Shown one piece after another: positions 9,771 to 19,136 of a stretch of 64,000 nucleotides of DNA. Under the pieces are notes generated by a model. The model made no database searches and was not told where the DNA came from. It was given only the letters and a program-made list of their open reading frames with translations. The stretch comes from Ophiobolus disseminans (Eukaryota > Ascomycota > Dothideomycetes > Pleosporales > Phaeosphaeriaceae): positions 201,780 to 265,779 of the forward strand of contig MU006235.1 in the NCBI GenBank assembly GCA_010093685.1, read 5' to 3'. Numbering within the stretch: the stretch's first letter is position 1; each line of letters opens with the position of its first letter. Made by a program: the position numbers and the translations under genes.

Positions 9771-9787
9771 CGCGACCCACCTCGGTA
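9771..9787 (+). repeat. Severed tip of the outer element's right terminal repeat
   Basis: CGCGACCCACCTCGGTA directly follows the inner element. It completes the outer repeat broken at 1,880, with the TA at 9,769-9,770 as the duplicated target. Host DNA resumes at about 9,788. Confidence 0.75.
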
Positions 9788-11292
9788 AGGTCCTTGGACG
9801 TCGCTTGTCTTGCCGAACGAGCAGACATGGAGACGATATTGCGGCCGCCGTCCGCGAGAAGGCGTCTTTAGATCAGCAGCGCCTGCAATTGCTGAGTTGG
9901 CGGGATTGTATTGAATATAGTTTGCAACAATTACATTGGGCAGTAGCGGAGGTGTTGAACGCGAAAGCAGCCACACTTGCAGGTAAGGCAATCGCGAGTA
10001 TACGCACCTTATGGGTTTGAAGATGGCGTGGTAATAGGGTTGATGGGCGTACTGGCTCCGTAGAGGGGCCTACGGAGCTGGGGGCCGAACGTGGTTGCAG
10101 AGTTTGTGTTGAGGGTGAAGGTGGAAGATGGGCGAGTGACGACGATTCCAGGAACATAGGCGGGGAAGGCGTGATTGCTGGCTGGCTACGAGCAGGGCAG
10201 CAAACGGCTCCGGCTATCCAAGGTCTGCATTTTCCCATCTTCCGATACTGCTATTGCTGATGTTACTACTGACGCGAGGCGGGCGACTTCCCAGAGAGGT
10301 CGCTGATCAGGAACGACCTTTGGAACACGGAGCATGGCATCATCGGCCTGATCAACAGGGAGTTCCGCGACGGTAGGTGATGTAAGGGCTATGATGTAGA
10401 TGGTATCGTTCGGCTAGGTTCGTTCGCACGCGATGTGGCAGCGGCGGCCCCTTCTGTCGCTCATAATCTGCATCGAGTGGAAAGCGATTCCGCGGCCTAT
10501 CCTGCCGGGCGTGCGGCGAAGAAGTCACGTTTACATTCAGAGGTTGTTGAGGTTAGTTATACTAACCTCATGATAGTTGCGGTTGAGTCAAAGATCTCCA
10601 AACTGCGAGGAAAAACTGGGCGAGTTATCTTATTGCGTCCTTCTGCTCTTCTAGACAACGAAAAAACTCATGGGACTTTGTGGTTTCTGCGGGAACCGCT
10701 ATACCCTAGCGGAGCAGCGGATTGATGCGCTCGTAGATGATCATTAGACCGTTCGCACCGATCATGTCTGCTGACTTAGCGTGGCGAACGGTCTCAAGAA
10801 CGTACTGAGTGATGTTCCGACCCGAACGAGCGTCTTCCGGGTTGTATTTCGCTATGTGAAGGAAGAGCTAATGGTCAATGACTATCGCTTTGTGGCGGCC
10901 GATAATATTAGTCTAGGAGGCCTAGGGATCAGTAAGAATGTGCAGCGGAAGAGAGAAAAGTGAGGAGAAGCTCGATTTGTGGCCTTCAGGGCCTGTGTGA
11001 AGCTATATACCTAATAAACATTGCTTGTTAGGAGCTATTCCTAATCGGGAATTTTGGTGAAAAGAGACTCTACAAACATATGTGGGGGCCTAGACCTACT
11101 GACACATACCCCAGAGTCGACTGAAACGTCCAAACGTCGTACGTCTTGTTTGTAGGGGTGATCTTAAGAAATGTATTATATTGTATGATTTAAAAGCTAC
11201 GGCCATGCCAATCCTTGTTGGATAATATGTTTACCGCTGTCTCCCAATCCCTAGTGGCTAACATCCACGTCCGTCTACTCCAATCCAAGATA
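9788..11292. other. Intergenic, about 1.5 kb, no supported gene
   Basis: Base composition returns to that of unique DNA. Several short open frames exist on both strands (longest about 120 codons), but none shows a domain, a believable start context or splice continuity. Nothing else recognised. Confidence 0.6.
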
Positions 11293-12716
11293 TTAAAACC
11301 CCAAGTGATCTAGCAGCTTGACCAGCTGAGCCTCGTTCTCGTTTCTACATTTCAGTATCACGGCCTCAGATTGTAACCGCAAGACATCTGAGTTCGTAAC
11401 ACGCCAAGGTAGGATGGAGCGAAGAACAGCATCAACATCTGCAACCTTTTCGATGCCGTTGATGGTTCTCGGTCGCTGTACGTCGAGGCGCTCCAACTCA
11501 TCCTCCCAGACTTTGGCAACATCCCACTTCACGCCGTCCTCTGTGTTCTCAGGCAGTGTCGAGGGGAAGCCCTGAAGCTTTGCGTCTCGCAACGCTGTCC
11601 GTTCGCTGGACTCGATATCCGACCAGCCTTGAAATTGGCCTCCAGCGCCGCTGAAGGAGCGCAGGAATTCGTAAGATGGGTGCAGTATGCAAGCGAAGTC
11701 GTAATCGATCAAGGCTGTGATGCGCTGGGTGGAAGCATCGTAGAGCAGGTTGTCCGGAGCTGAAAATCGAACAATGTTAGCATTGCAGCATCAGAGCTTT
11801 TTTAAGAAAGAGGAATTTACTTACTGAAGTCGGCATGCACAATGGTCTTATTATCCCTGGACTCAAGGGCCTTGAATTGGGCCGGAACACCGCTCTCAAC
11901 GAAGGCTTCAAGGCGTTTTCTCACCCCATTTGCATGCCATCCCTTGATGTAGGTGTTGCTGTCTGCTTGTTGCAGAGCCCGTTCTAGTCGGTCTCTGAAG
12001 TAGTCCTCATACAACAGCCAAGGCCCACTACCCACGCTCGTCATCGCTGTGCTTACAATCTGGCCGGCGCCATCGAAGGTCACCCCGCCGTACTGCTCGA
12101 TGCTGCTCGGAAGCTGGAAGTCTTGCAATGCCTTCAGAATTTCGGCTATCTGGGCGAGGATGCTTTGCTTTGCTCCGAGAGGCATGCCGTTAAATGCTTC
12201 GCTCACTGATGCGCCAGGCATCAGCTCCTGGAGGATCCAGCCTTGCGAGGATGGCGGGGCTGCGCTTCCCCAACCGTACACGGAAGGAACCACGTGTGGT
12301 TTGAAGCCACTGAGAGAAGCAGCAGCGAGAGAAATAATGGCGACCTCGTTTTCAATTCGGGTATGCGCATGCATTCCCTCGGCGTCAGGGTTAGTGAGCC
12401 GCATGATAAACTCTTTGGCGCCCTGTGGTAGCGGCGCGGTGCCCGGCTGACGCGTTTCATGGCTGCTATTATCTTGGGCAGCGGACGGCGGCGAAGGCAG
12501 AGTGATGCGGTAAACGAAGTTGTTGTACTTGAAAGGACTCTCCGGGTCGTACTGGATGGTATCGATCTTGGCTTCCTTCGAAGATAGCAAGGTTAACACT
12601 AAGTGCTTCGGCCGAAATGCATCACGTGCAGTACTTACGTCGACGCCGAACCGTTCGCGCAGAAGGTTCCGGATAAAGTCCAGCCGCGCTTGGAAATTTG
12701 CGTGATTTTGGTTCAT
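11293..12716 (-). CDS. APH-family (aminoglycoside phosphotransferase-like) kinase
   Basis: Three exons on the minus strand (12,716-12,639; 12,566-11,825; 11,759-11,293) give 428 residues. The introns are 65 and 72 bp, and the 72-bp one is a multiple of three without a stop, so it could be read through. The fold is the APH/choline-kinase type. An N-terminal nucleotide lobe contains FVYRITLP and FIMRLT, the catalytic loop is HADFTPDNLL (residues 270-279, H-x-D-x4-N), and the metal-binding IDYDFA is at 291-296 in place of the usual IDWE. Fungal genomes carry dozens of such proteins. A few phosphorylate small molecules and the substrate of most is unknown. Start chosen at the ATG giving MNQNHANFQ just before the first conserved helix; a longer open frame upstream reaches 12,947 without similarity. 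Intact. No neighbour suggests a pathway. Confidence 0.88.
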
Positions 12717-13439
12717 AGCGAGATAGAGAAACAAAAGTGTAAGGGATTTGGCAGGAAAGTCTGCAACAAAAGCTAGGTACGAGATGCGTGGTACTCTTGC
12801 GTCGTGCAGAAGCTTCGTTTGCGACAGCTGACAGCATTGAACCGGGGAGGGGAACTGCGGTGGGATTATACTGTGACACGTGCGTCTATCGACGGGGAGA
12901 CGGAAACAACGTTCTAGCTTATCATAGAATGCGCAACCGCAGTGCAACTTGGCGCGAGTCTAAAGCTTCGAAAACAGCCAATCACTGGGTCAAGGGCTTC
13001 AGAGGCAAGCTGCGCTGGCAAATGCAATGCAAAGCGGTAGGGTACAAAGTCCTTATTTGCTACCTATTCGGCGGTGTCCATGTAACCGCTAGCGCTGGCA
13101 ATGCTTTGCCCCCAATCACGCACAGCAAAGTACGCAAAGCTCTCATTCAGCGTTATCGCCGAGAAAGCGTTTCACCATAGCAAATCCCGAATGTAGCCAG
13201 GAGCTTGAGTCATGCATAATCATCAGATGCGCCTTGTAGCCTTCCTCGAGAGTGTTAATGTCCAGGTAAGAATGACTCCTCATTTCTCGCTGATAGTGGT
13301 GCAACTACCTAGGATAGCTAGAGGGACGCCTCTGCAGCTATAGAAAGTGCGCTATTCAAAACCTATAGAAGAACCCATGGTGGAAGAAGGCAAGGAAATC
13401 AATCCTCCTCTTAATTAAGAAAAAGATTATCTGAACATA
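12717..13439. other. Intergenic, no supported gene
   Basis: 5' flank of the APH gene followed by sequence turning AT-rich after about 13,200. An open frame at 12,788-13,180 (+) overlaps the APH leader antisense and has no family features. Confidence 0.55.
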
Positions 13440-14055
13440 AGGCATTGCAATCCAGAAAGAAATGCCTAGCATGTTTTTTTTTAAATCATTTACATTGCAC
13501 TATCTATTGCTAGCAGAAATACAATGATGCTCATGCAGCCCTAGGGGCTATAGAGCGCTGCGCATACTTTGCTAATCCCTCTTTCCGAGGGCTCTAAAGC
13601 TTAGTGCTATCAGCTGCAGTCTTCCACCTGCGTTGTGCATCTCTCTGCCTGTGTTCTCTTTTTATCCTCACTTGTGGTTTAACTCGTTGTGGTAGGCTTA
13701 AGGAGCTCCTGCTGCTAGCAGCTAATTAGCTGTAGCAATTTTGGTGTTTTTTAGGAAGGTTAGTAAGGCAGCCCTTCCCTTTGTTGTGCTGAAGAGTTGT
13801 GGTAGTGTAAGAAAAGACGTGTCTAGGGCTGTTGTTATTCTCTTTCTCTCTCTTCTGTAGTGCTTGCAGTGTAGAAGAAGGTGCTAAGGTGTTCGCAAGG
13901 ACTTGCAGCTACCAAAGCATTCTCCTGTGTCGTCTTTGCCTATAGCATTAGAGAATTGCTTAAAAAAGCCTTTTCTAAGCTTAAGCTAGTAGTAAGCAGT
14001 CTGTACTTTCTTAGGGCTAGAAAGTAGCTGCATCTTGTATAAGATCTTTAGTGTA
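13440..14055 (-). mobile_element. Decayed transposon-like coding remnant, family uncertain
   Basis: On the minus strand one frame stays fairly open between TAG/TAA stops and reads like the basic tail of a transposon protein (SPRHVFSYTTTTLQHNKGKG; PQRVKPQVRIKREHRQRDAQ; RKEGLAKYAQRS). The stop pattern is RIP-like. The region directly precedes an LTR-like segment. The protein family is not recognised. Confidence 0.35.
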
Positions 14056-14402
14056 TTGTTACGGACACCTCACAGCAGATGTACTCGCGTCCAGGCAATG
14101 ACAGTAATAAGGAATCAGCTGCAGGTAAGCCACAGGGCCCGGGAAAGAATGACACAGGATGCCCCGCGCTTAGCGAGTCACGTGACCCGCTAGCGCGTAC
14201 TGCCTGCAGTAGCGCGTTCTGCAGCCTTAGCAGCGTTCTGCACGCAGAACGGCCGTTCCGCAGCAGAACGGAATACAGGACAAGACGAAGAATGGGACTA
14301 TATAGCAGAGGAGGATCTCTCAGGTTATAGTTTCTCTTTGTAGTCAATCTTCCATAGATAGTCAGTGCAAGGTCTCTTTACCTAAATTGAATATCTGTTA
14401 CA
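14056..14402 (+). mobile_element. LTR-like segment (candidate solo LTR)
   Basis: 347 bp that begins TGTTACGG and ends ATCTGTTACA, has a TATATAG box at 14,289-14,296, and contains GC-rich inverted words (GCAGAACGGCCGTTC). These are LTR features. No flanking target-site duplication was seen, and no primer-binding or polypurine tract could be recognised. An open frame starting near 14,418 (KPRKNDPSLSIPNS) could be the start of a gag-like protein but is short. Confidence 0.4.
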
Positions 14403-14559
14403 CTCTCGCAGTGTTAGTTGAAGCCTCGCAAGAACGACCCCTCGTTGTCTATTCCGAACTCACAGAAGCCCTACTATCAGCGCTACACCTCCTTGTTATC
14501 CTTCCGCCTACCTAAGGCTAAGAGCCTGGAACATCCGAACTCGTGTGAGACCGGACAAG

Positions 14560-14880
14560 CCAGGACCTCAGAGAAGTATAGGAGATCACCGTTGATAACA
14601 TGTATCTCGTGTAGCCTTGCTGTAGGCCTTGCTCTTTTCTCTTTTCTTTGTTTGTTTCTAGTCTTGTTTCTATATGTGTAGGATCTCCTCCTTTGCCTTT
14701 CTCTTAAGATAGCTAAGAGTAGTAAGAGAGTCCTTTGCCTTTTGTTTTAAGCCCGCCTTAGCTAGCCTATCTGCGTGCTTGTTGCCTTAAATCTCTTAGT
14801 GTCCTAGGACCTAGGTTATTAGAATCTTGTTGTTCTGTAGTACTGTAAGAGGTTAGACCTCTGCTATCCTCAGTGGAGTC
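14560..14880 (-). mobile_element. LINE (Tad1-like) RNase H fragment, decayed
   Basis: Minus-strand reading through TAG/TAA gives ILITWVLGHQEIQGNKHADR (stops taken as Trp/Gln), then LAKAGLKQKAKDSLTTLSYL and KRKAKEEIL. This is the C-terminal RNase H motif of fungal non-LTR retrotransposons (W-x-P/L-G-H-x-x-I-x-G-N-x-x-A-D-x-L-A). Only this fragment is present. The TAG/TAA damage is RIP-like. Confidence 0.7.
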
Positions 14881-14890
14881 ACTTCGGTTC

Positions 14891-14980
14891 AATGGAACAA
14901 CATGGAACATCATGGAACATCATGAAAGAGCATGGAACATCATGGAATGTCCTGGAATGTCATGGAATGCCCGGGAACTA
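14891..14980 (+). repeat. 10-bp-period minisatellite
   Basis: Nine consecutive 10-mers of the type CATGGAACAT / CATGGAATGT / CCTGGAATGT / CCGGGAACTA. On the other strand the same 10-bp design (TTCTATAACG, TTCTAGGACA) makes up the array at 1-110. The left array looks like this one after C-to-T/G-to-A change. Confidence 0.8.
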
Positions 14981-15787
14981 GCTAGAACAAGATTTGTTCT
15001 TCTGACAGCTGACAGAATGCTCATGTATGTAGAAACTTCCAGAAGCCAGCAGTCTGCTATAAAGTCAGCCTGCTCTCTGGCTCTAGATAGACTCCATCGA
15101 ATTCATCACGGTTAAACCTAGCCTTTCTGCAGTCTTCTGCCTGGCCCCTTACATCAGCCTAGCACCTTAGTTCACATAGTACACTGTGGACTGCATCTCC
15201 ACGTAACTCTTAGTCACTGACTTACTTATCGTGTTGTGTATATAATCGCTCTATGTAGCTCTCTTAATGCAATAACCTTCTTCTCACTTTTGCCCTATCT
15301 TCTACATCTAACAGTTATAAGCCTAGTATCCCTGTATTACGTTGCAATACTTAAATAAGCTTGTTTACTCTTTCTATTACAACACATATTATATACGTTG
15401 TCTCTGCAATTATCTAGAACGCTATTTTGCGAGATAGTTATTGCTGTAAGGCGCACGCGCGCACGTGAGGCGAAGCCTCGTGCGTCAGCTGCGGCCTGTA
15501 CGATATATACTGTTCTGCACACCATGATCAATGTTCATTGATCATACATTCCTTTTTGGCTGCATGGCGCAGCGGGTGCAGACCTGCGTCCTGACAATTG
15601 CCGCATTACGCTATCTTCCTCAAGATTATTTCTTACACCTATTAAGGCTACGCCTTCGATTATTTCTCTGCTAACTAGCGAGGTAGCTCTTTTCTTTCGC
15701 TATTATAGCATTCTTAAGCATGTTTAACAATTATGTCGTTATGCGCGCTTTAATTATTCTTGAGAAATAGAGTGACTAGAAGCTCTC
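14981..15787. other. Repeat-rich, AT-biased DNA without a recognisable gene
   Basis: Sequence of transposon-like composition with no open frame of note. A word matching the tRNA A-box consensus (TGGCGCAGCGGG, 15,565-15,576) occurs without a B box. The block ends where the truncated gamma-glutamyltranspeptidase gene begins to lose homology. Confidence 0.5.
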
Positions 15788-16388
15788 CTAGCGCTTCTTG
15801 ATGTCAGCACGAGCAACCTGCAAGGAATAGATCCCATACCTTGAATTTACGCCATGAAGAGAACTCTCAATATCTTTGACGAACATTTCCTCGAAAGCTG
15901 CAGCAGGAGCTACCTCACGAAAGTCTACGAAGTCGTATGTGCCATTTTGACATCGCACCAAGGCAAACTCACCCCCACCAATTCCACTGTGGTACATTCC
16001 TGGGGACCGTGAGCTCAGTTGCTGATGTGGCGCTAAGCCCGGCGACCTTACCAATAACACCAACGCAGAAAACAGTGGCAACCATCTATCTTTTAATCAG
16101 CGGCTTAGCAAATGACCAGGCTGAGAGCCTAACAGCATCTGCGGCATTGCCTCCAGCACGCAGCATATCGACGCCAGCCTCTGAACAAAACCTGTTCTCA
16201 GACGACACTGCTCCCTTTGCTCTATGGTCCGAATGTTGCGAAGCGGGGAGGAGCTGCAGGAACAGCGGATACACACTGTCGTGGGCTAGTGAGGAGAGGC
16301 GAACATATGACAAGGCAGTGAGCACGGCCATAACAAACACGCCAACACACATAGTGACATTTGTTGCTAGTCGAGGGCGGTGTGGCAT
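15788..16388 (-). pseudogene. Truncated gamma-glutamyltranspeptidase (5' part only)
   Basis: Minus-strand exons 16,388-16,134, 16,085-16,052 and 15,999-15,788 (introns 48 and 52 bp) give 166 residues against about 550-600 in the family. The chain has an N-terminal membrane anchor (residues about 9-28). Family motifs follow: KGAVSSENRFCSEAGVDMLR, AGGNAADA, VATVFCVGVIG, MYHSGIGGGEFALVR and FVDFREVAPAAAFEEMF. Homology stops after about SSLHG (near 15,848). The expected GVPGE segment, the autocatalytic Thr and the whole small subunit are absent, and the remaining residues run into repeat DNA and a stop. The splice sites are still good, so the break is recent or the fragment is still transcribed. 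Enzymes of this family cleave glutathione and transfer gamma-glutamyl groups at membranes; this copy cannot. Confidence 0.8.
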
Positions 16389-17381
16389 TGTGAGTCACTT
16401 AGTCACAGAGTCTGTCTTTGGCATTGCGATGAGGTCGGGCGGCTGAGACTCGTGGATGATGTTGCTTGAGGCACGGACCTGTCGCGTGAGTACGTATGTA
16501 ACACACATGCACGGAAGTTATGGTACGCTCCAATACGTGCGTGTCCGTCACGCATGATTTGGAGAGTGATACAACCTTGGAAACGAAACCTTGAAACCGA
16601 CCAATCAGATTTAAGCGACTAGAAAAGCGCTAATGACTCGCCTATCAGCGCTGTCTGATCCTCGAGAAATTTCGTTGTGACTGCAAGAGGCTACCAACAC
16701 TCGGATGGGCCCGCGGCTGTCATGCTTCCATGTCAGCAGTTATTGCGGTCACATGTGAAGACCACTCGACGTCATTTATTCAGTCTAGCGGGGAAGGCAC
16801 TCATCATACGTTGTACCTGCAACAGCAGCCGCTTCCACAATGACTTCGCTCGACCTTTTCGTGCATCAAGCCGTTTTGGTGCGGGAGGTGATGCTGTAGT
16901 GAGTAGGGGTTGATTAGGAATATAGGTATCATTCCTAACGGCTTTATCACAAGTACCTTACATGCTTACATCATACTGTAGGTCCCCGGATTTGCGGGGT
17001 AATTTCTCCGGGTGTTGTGATGCAGGAAGATCTCTCAACCGGCTAATTGCATGGCACCCCTTCGGTCCTTCACCACGAATCCACCTCACTGCCAAGGCGC
17101 AGTGCATGCGAGGATACTCTGCTACTTACCTCCGACTTCTATATATAGTCACATCATTGTCTACGGGAGTTTGATGAGCAAGCGAATGTATCTCCGTACC
17201 TGACGACGTCAGCTCAGCCATGCTGTCAGATCATTGGTGGAATTCCAATTGACACGCAGCTATGCTTTAGGATGAATGGTATGGTATCCTCGGTGGCTAT
17301 CAAACACACATAAGTTAGCGTTCGCGAGCCCAGCAGCATGGGACAATTAGCATCTGCCTGTCTTCCTTCCCTTGTTGCACA
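16389..17381. other. Divergent intergenic region
   Basis: Lies between the GGT remnant (-) and the carboxylesterase (+). A TATATATAG word at 17,142-17,150 sits about 230 bp before the esterase ATG. Nothing else recognised. Confidence 0.5.
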
Positions 17382-19136
17382 ATGGTGTCATCTTTTCTGT
17401 TCATACTGGGCCTTTTTACCGTCTCCCATGTCCATGCAGCTTCACCTGTTGTGCAATCCAAAGCAGGTGTCTACCATGGACGGTATCTTTCAGAGTTTGA
17501 CCAGGATCTCTTTTTGGGCGTCCAGTATGCTCCAAAGCCACTGCGTTTTGCGCCGTCTGAGCTAGCAAGGAACACTCCTGGGAAGCATTACAATGTCACG
17601 CAATACGGTACAGATTGTCTGGGCTATGGCTCTGACACCAATCTGCTTGTCAGAGAAGGATGGACCAAACTAGGTGAAGACTGCCTACACCTGAACATTG
17701 TCAAACCTCGCACGAACCAGACGAATCTTCCTATCCTCCTCTGGATCTATGGTGGTGGGTGGCAGCAGGGTGCAACAAGCGATCCACGGTACTTGCCTCG
17801 CGCTCTTTCGTCCTTTCGATATGCTTAGTCAGTACAGATATAATATGTCATACCTCGTCCAACAATCGGTCTTGAACAAAAAGCCTGTAATTGGCATCTC
17901 AATCAACTACCGCATGGCCGCCTTCGGCTTCCTCTACTCACAGGAAATCGCGTCCTCCGGGAACCAAAACCTTGGCCTACGCGACCAGCGCACAGCTTTC
18001 AAATGGGTCAATCACCATATCGCCGCCTTTGGAGGCGACCCCACAAAAGTTACCATTTGGGGTGAATCCGCGGGCGCATACTCTGTTGGTGACCACCTTA
18101 ACGCATACAACGGCAACGCTGAAGGCTTGTTTCGTGCCGCGATCCTAGAGAGTGGAGGAGCGATTGGCCCTCCGATTAATGGGACGGAATGGTACCAGGC
18201 TATGTATAACAACTTGACTGCCTCAGTCGGATGTTCTGGCGCGGACGATACATTACAGTGTCTACGCACCGTGCCCTACGAAACCATTGCACCTTACGGA
18301 TACCAGGGACTTGAGTGGTTCCACGTTATTGATGGGTCTTTGGTCCCGCGCTACGGAGAAGAGAGTCTGATCCGGGGGAAGTTCGCCAAAATTCCCATCA
18401 TTTTGGGGACAAATACTGACGAAGGCTTCGGCGTGAATGGCGTTAACACCGATGCTCAAGCTGTTGAGCAAATCCTGACTTCGAAGCGCTGGAATGTGAA
18501 TGAGACGGAGGCCAAGAAGCTATTAGAGCTTTATCCCAACGATCCAACACTAGGCGAGCCGTATGGATGGGGAAACAGAACATGGCCTGAGAACGGTCTG
18601 CAGTGGAAGAGGTACCAAAGCATTGCGACAGATCTGACGATGTACGCACCACGCAGACTCTTGGCGGAGAGTATGAGCAAGTATGTCGAGGGTGTGTACA
18701 GTTATCGATGGGATGCGCCCAAATTTAACAGCACGCCGAACACGATTGGCGTGAATCATTTTTCCGAGGTATAATTTTATAATCAGATGTTGAACGACCT
18801 TGACTTATTACGAACAGATACCATTTGTATTCGGCAACACTAATCAGCGCATCACGCCTTTGGGCAATAGCTCGGCGAACATTGAGCTATCGAAGCGGGT
18901 GATGAGGATGTGGACATCTTTCGCATATGATTTGAATCCGAATGGGCATGGCGGCAAGTTGCGATCCATTACCCGTGCGAGCCATGTATTAACATGACAT
19001 AGTTGCCGATCTGCCAAATTGGCCACAGTATAGCAAAGAGCCGTCCAACTTTGTCTTCCGCGCAGACCGAAGCTACGTAGAAGACGACACCGATAGAACA
19101 GAGGGCGTCGCTTTCATCAACACCATCATTAGATAA
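17382..19136 (+). CDS. Secreted type B carboxylesterase/lipase
   Basis: Four exons (17,382-17,788; 17,838-18,768; 18,818-18,953; 19,003-19,136) joined by three introns of exactly 49 bp give 535 residues, the normal size for fungal carboxylesterases. The signal peptide (residues 1-19) is VSSFLFILGLFTVSHVHA. Type B hallmarks are EDCLHLN (99-105), the oxyanion-hole YGGGW (123-127) and the nucleophile elbow WGESAG with Ser213. The acidic residue lies in NTDEGFG and the catalytic His in GVNHFSE at the end of exon 2. The third intron has a GC donor (GCAAGT). Reading it as exon would end the protein early at 18,997, whereas splicing restores the family C-terminus (LPNWPQYSKEPSNFVFR ... FINTIIR). Start at the ATG that opens the signal peptide. 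Likely an extracellular ester hydrolase; substrate unknown. Confidence 0.92.

Noticed and set aside
9718..10020. 100-codon plus-strand frame starting at the pogo border
   Set aside because: It starts inside the right terminal repeat of the inner element and has no domain; chance frame.
9873..10238. 121-codon minus-strand frame
   Set aside because: Pro/Ser-rich, no start context, overlaps other equally poor frames; no support.
15565..15576. Perfect match to a tRNA A box (TGGCGCAGCGGG), possible tRNA or SINE head
   Set aside because: No B box at the right distance and no cloverleaf stems; a single 12-bp match in repeat DNA is not enough.
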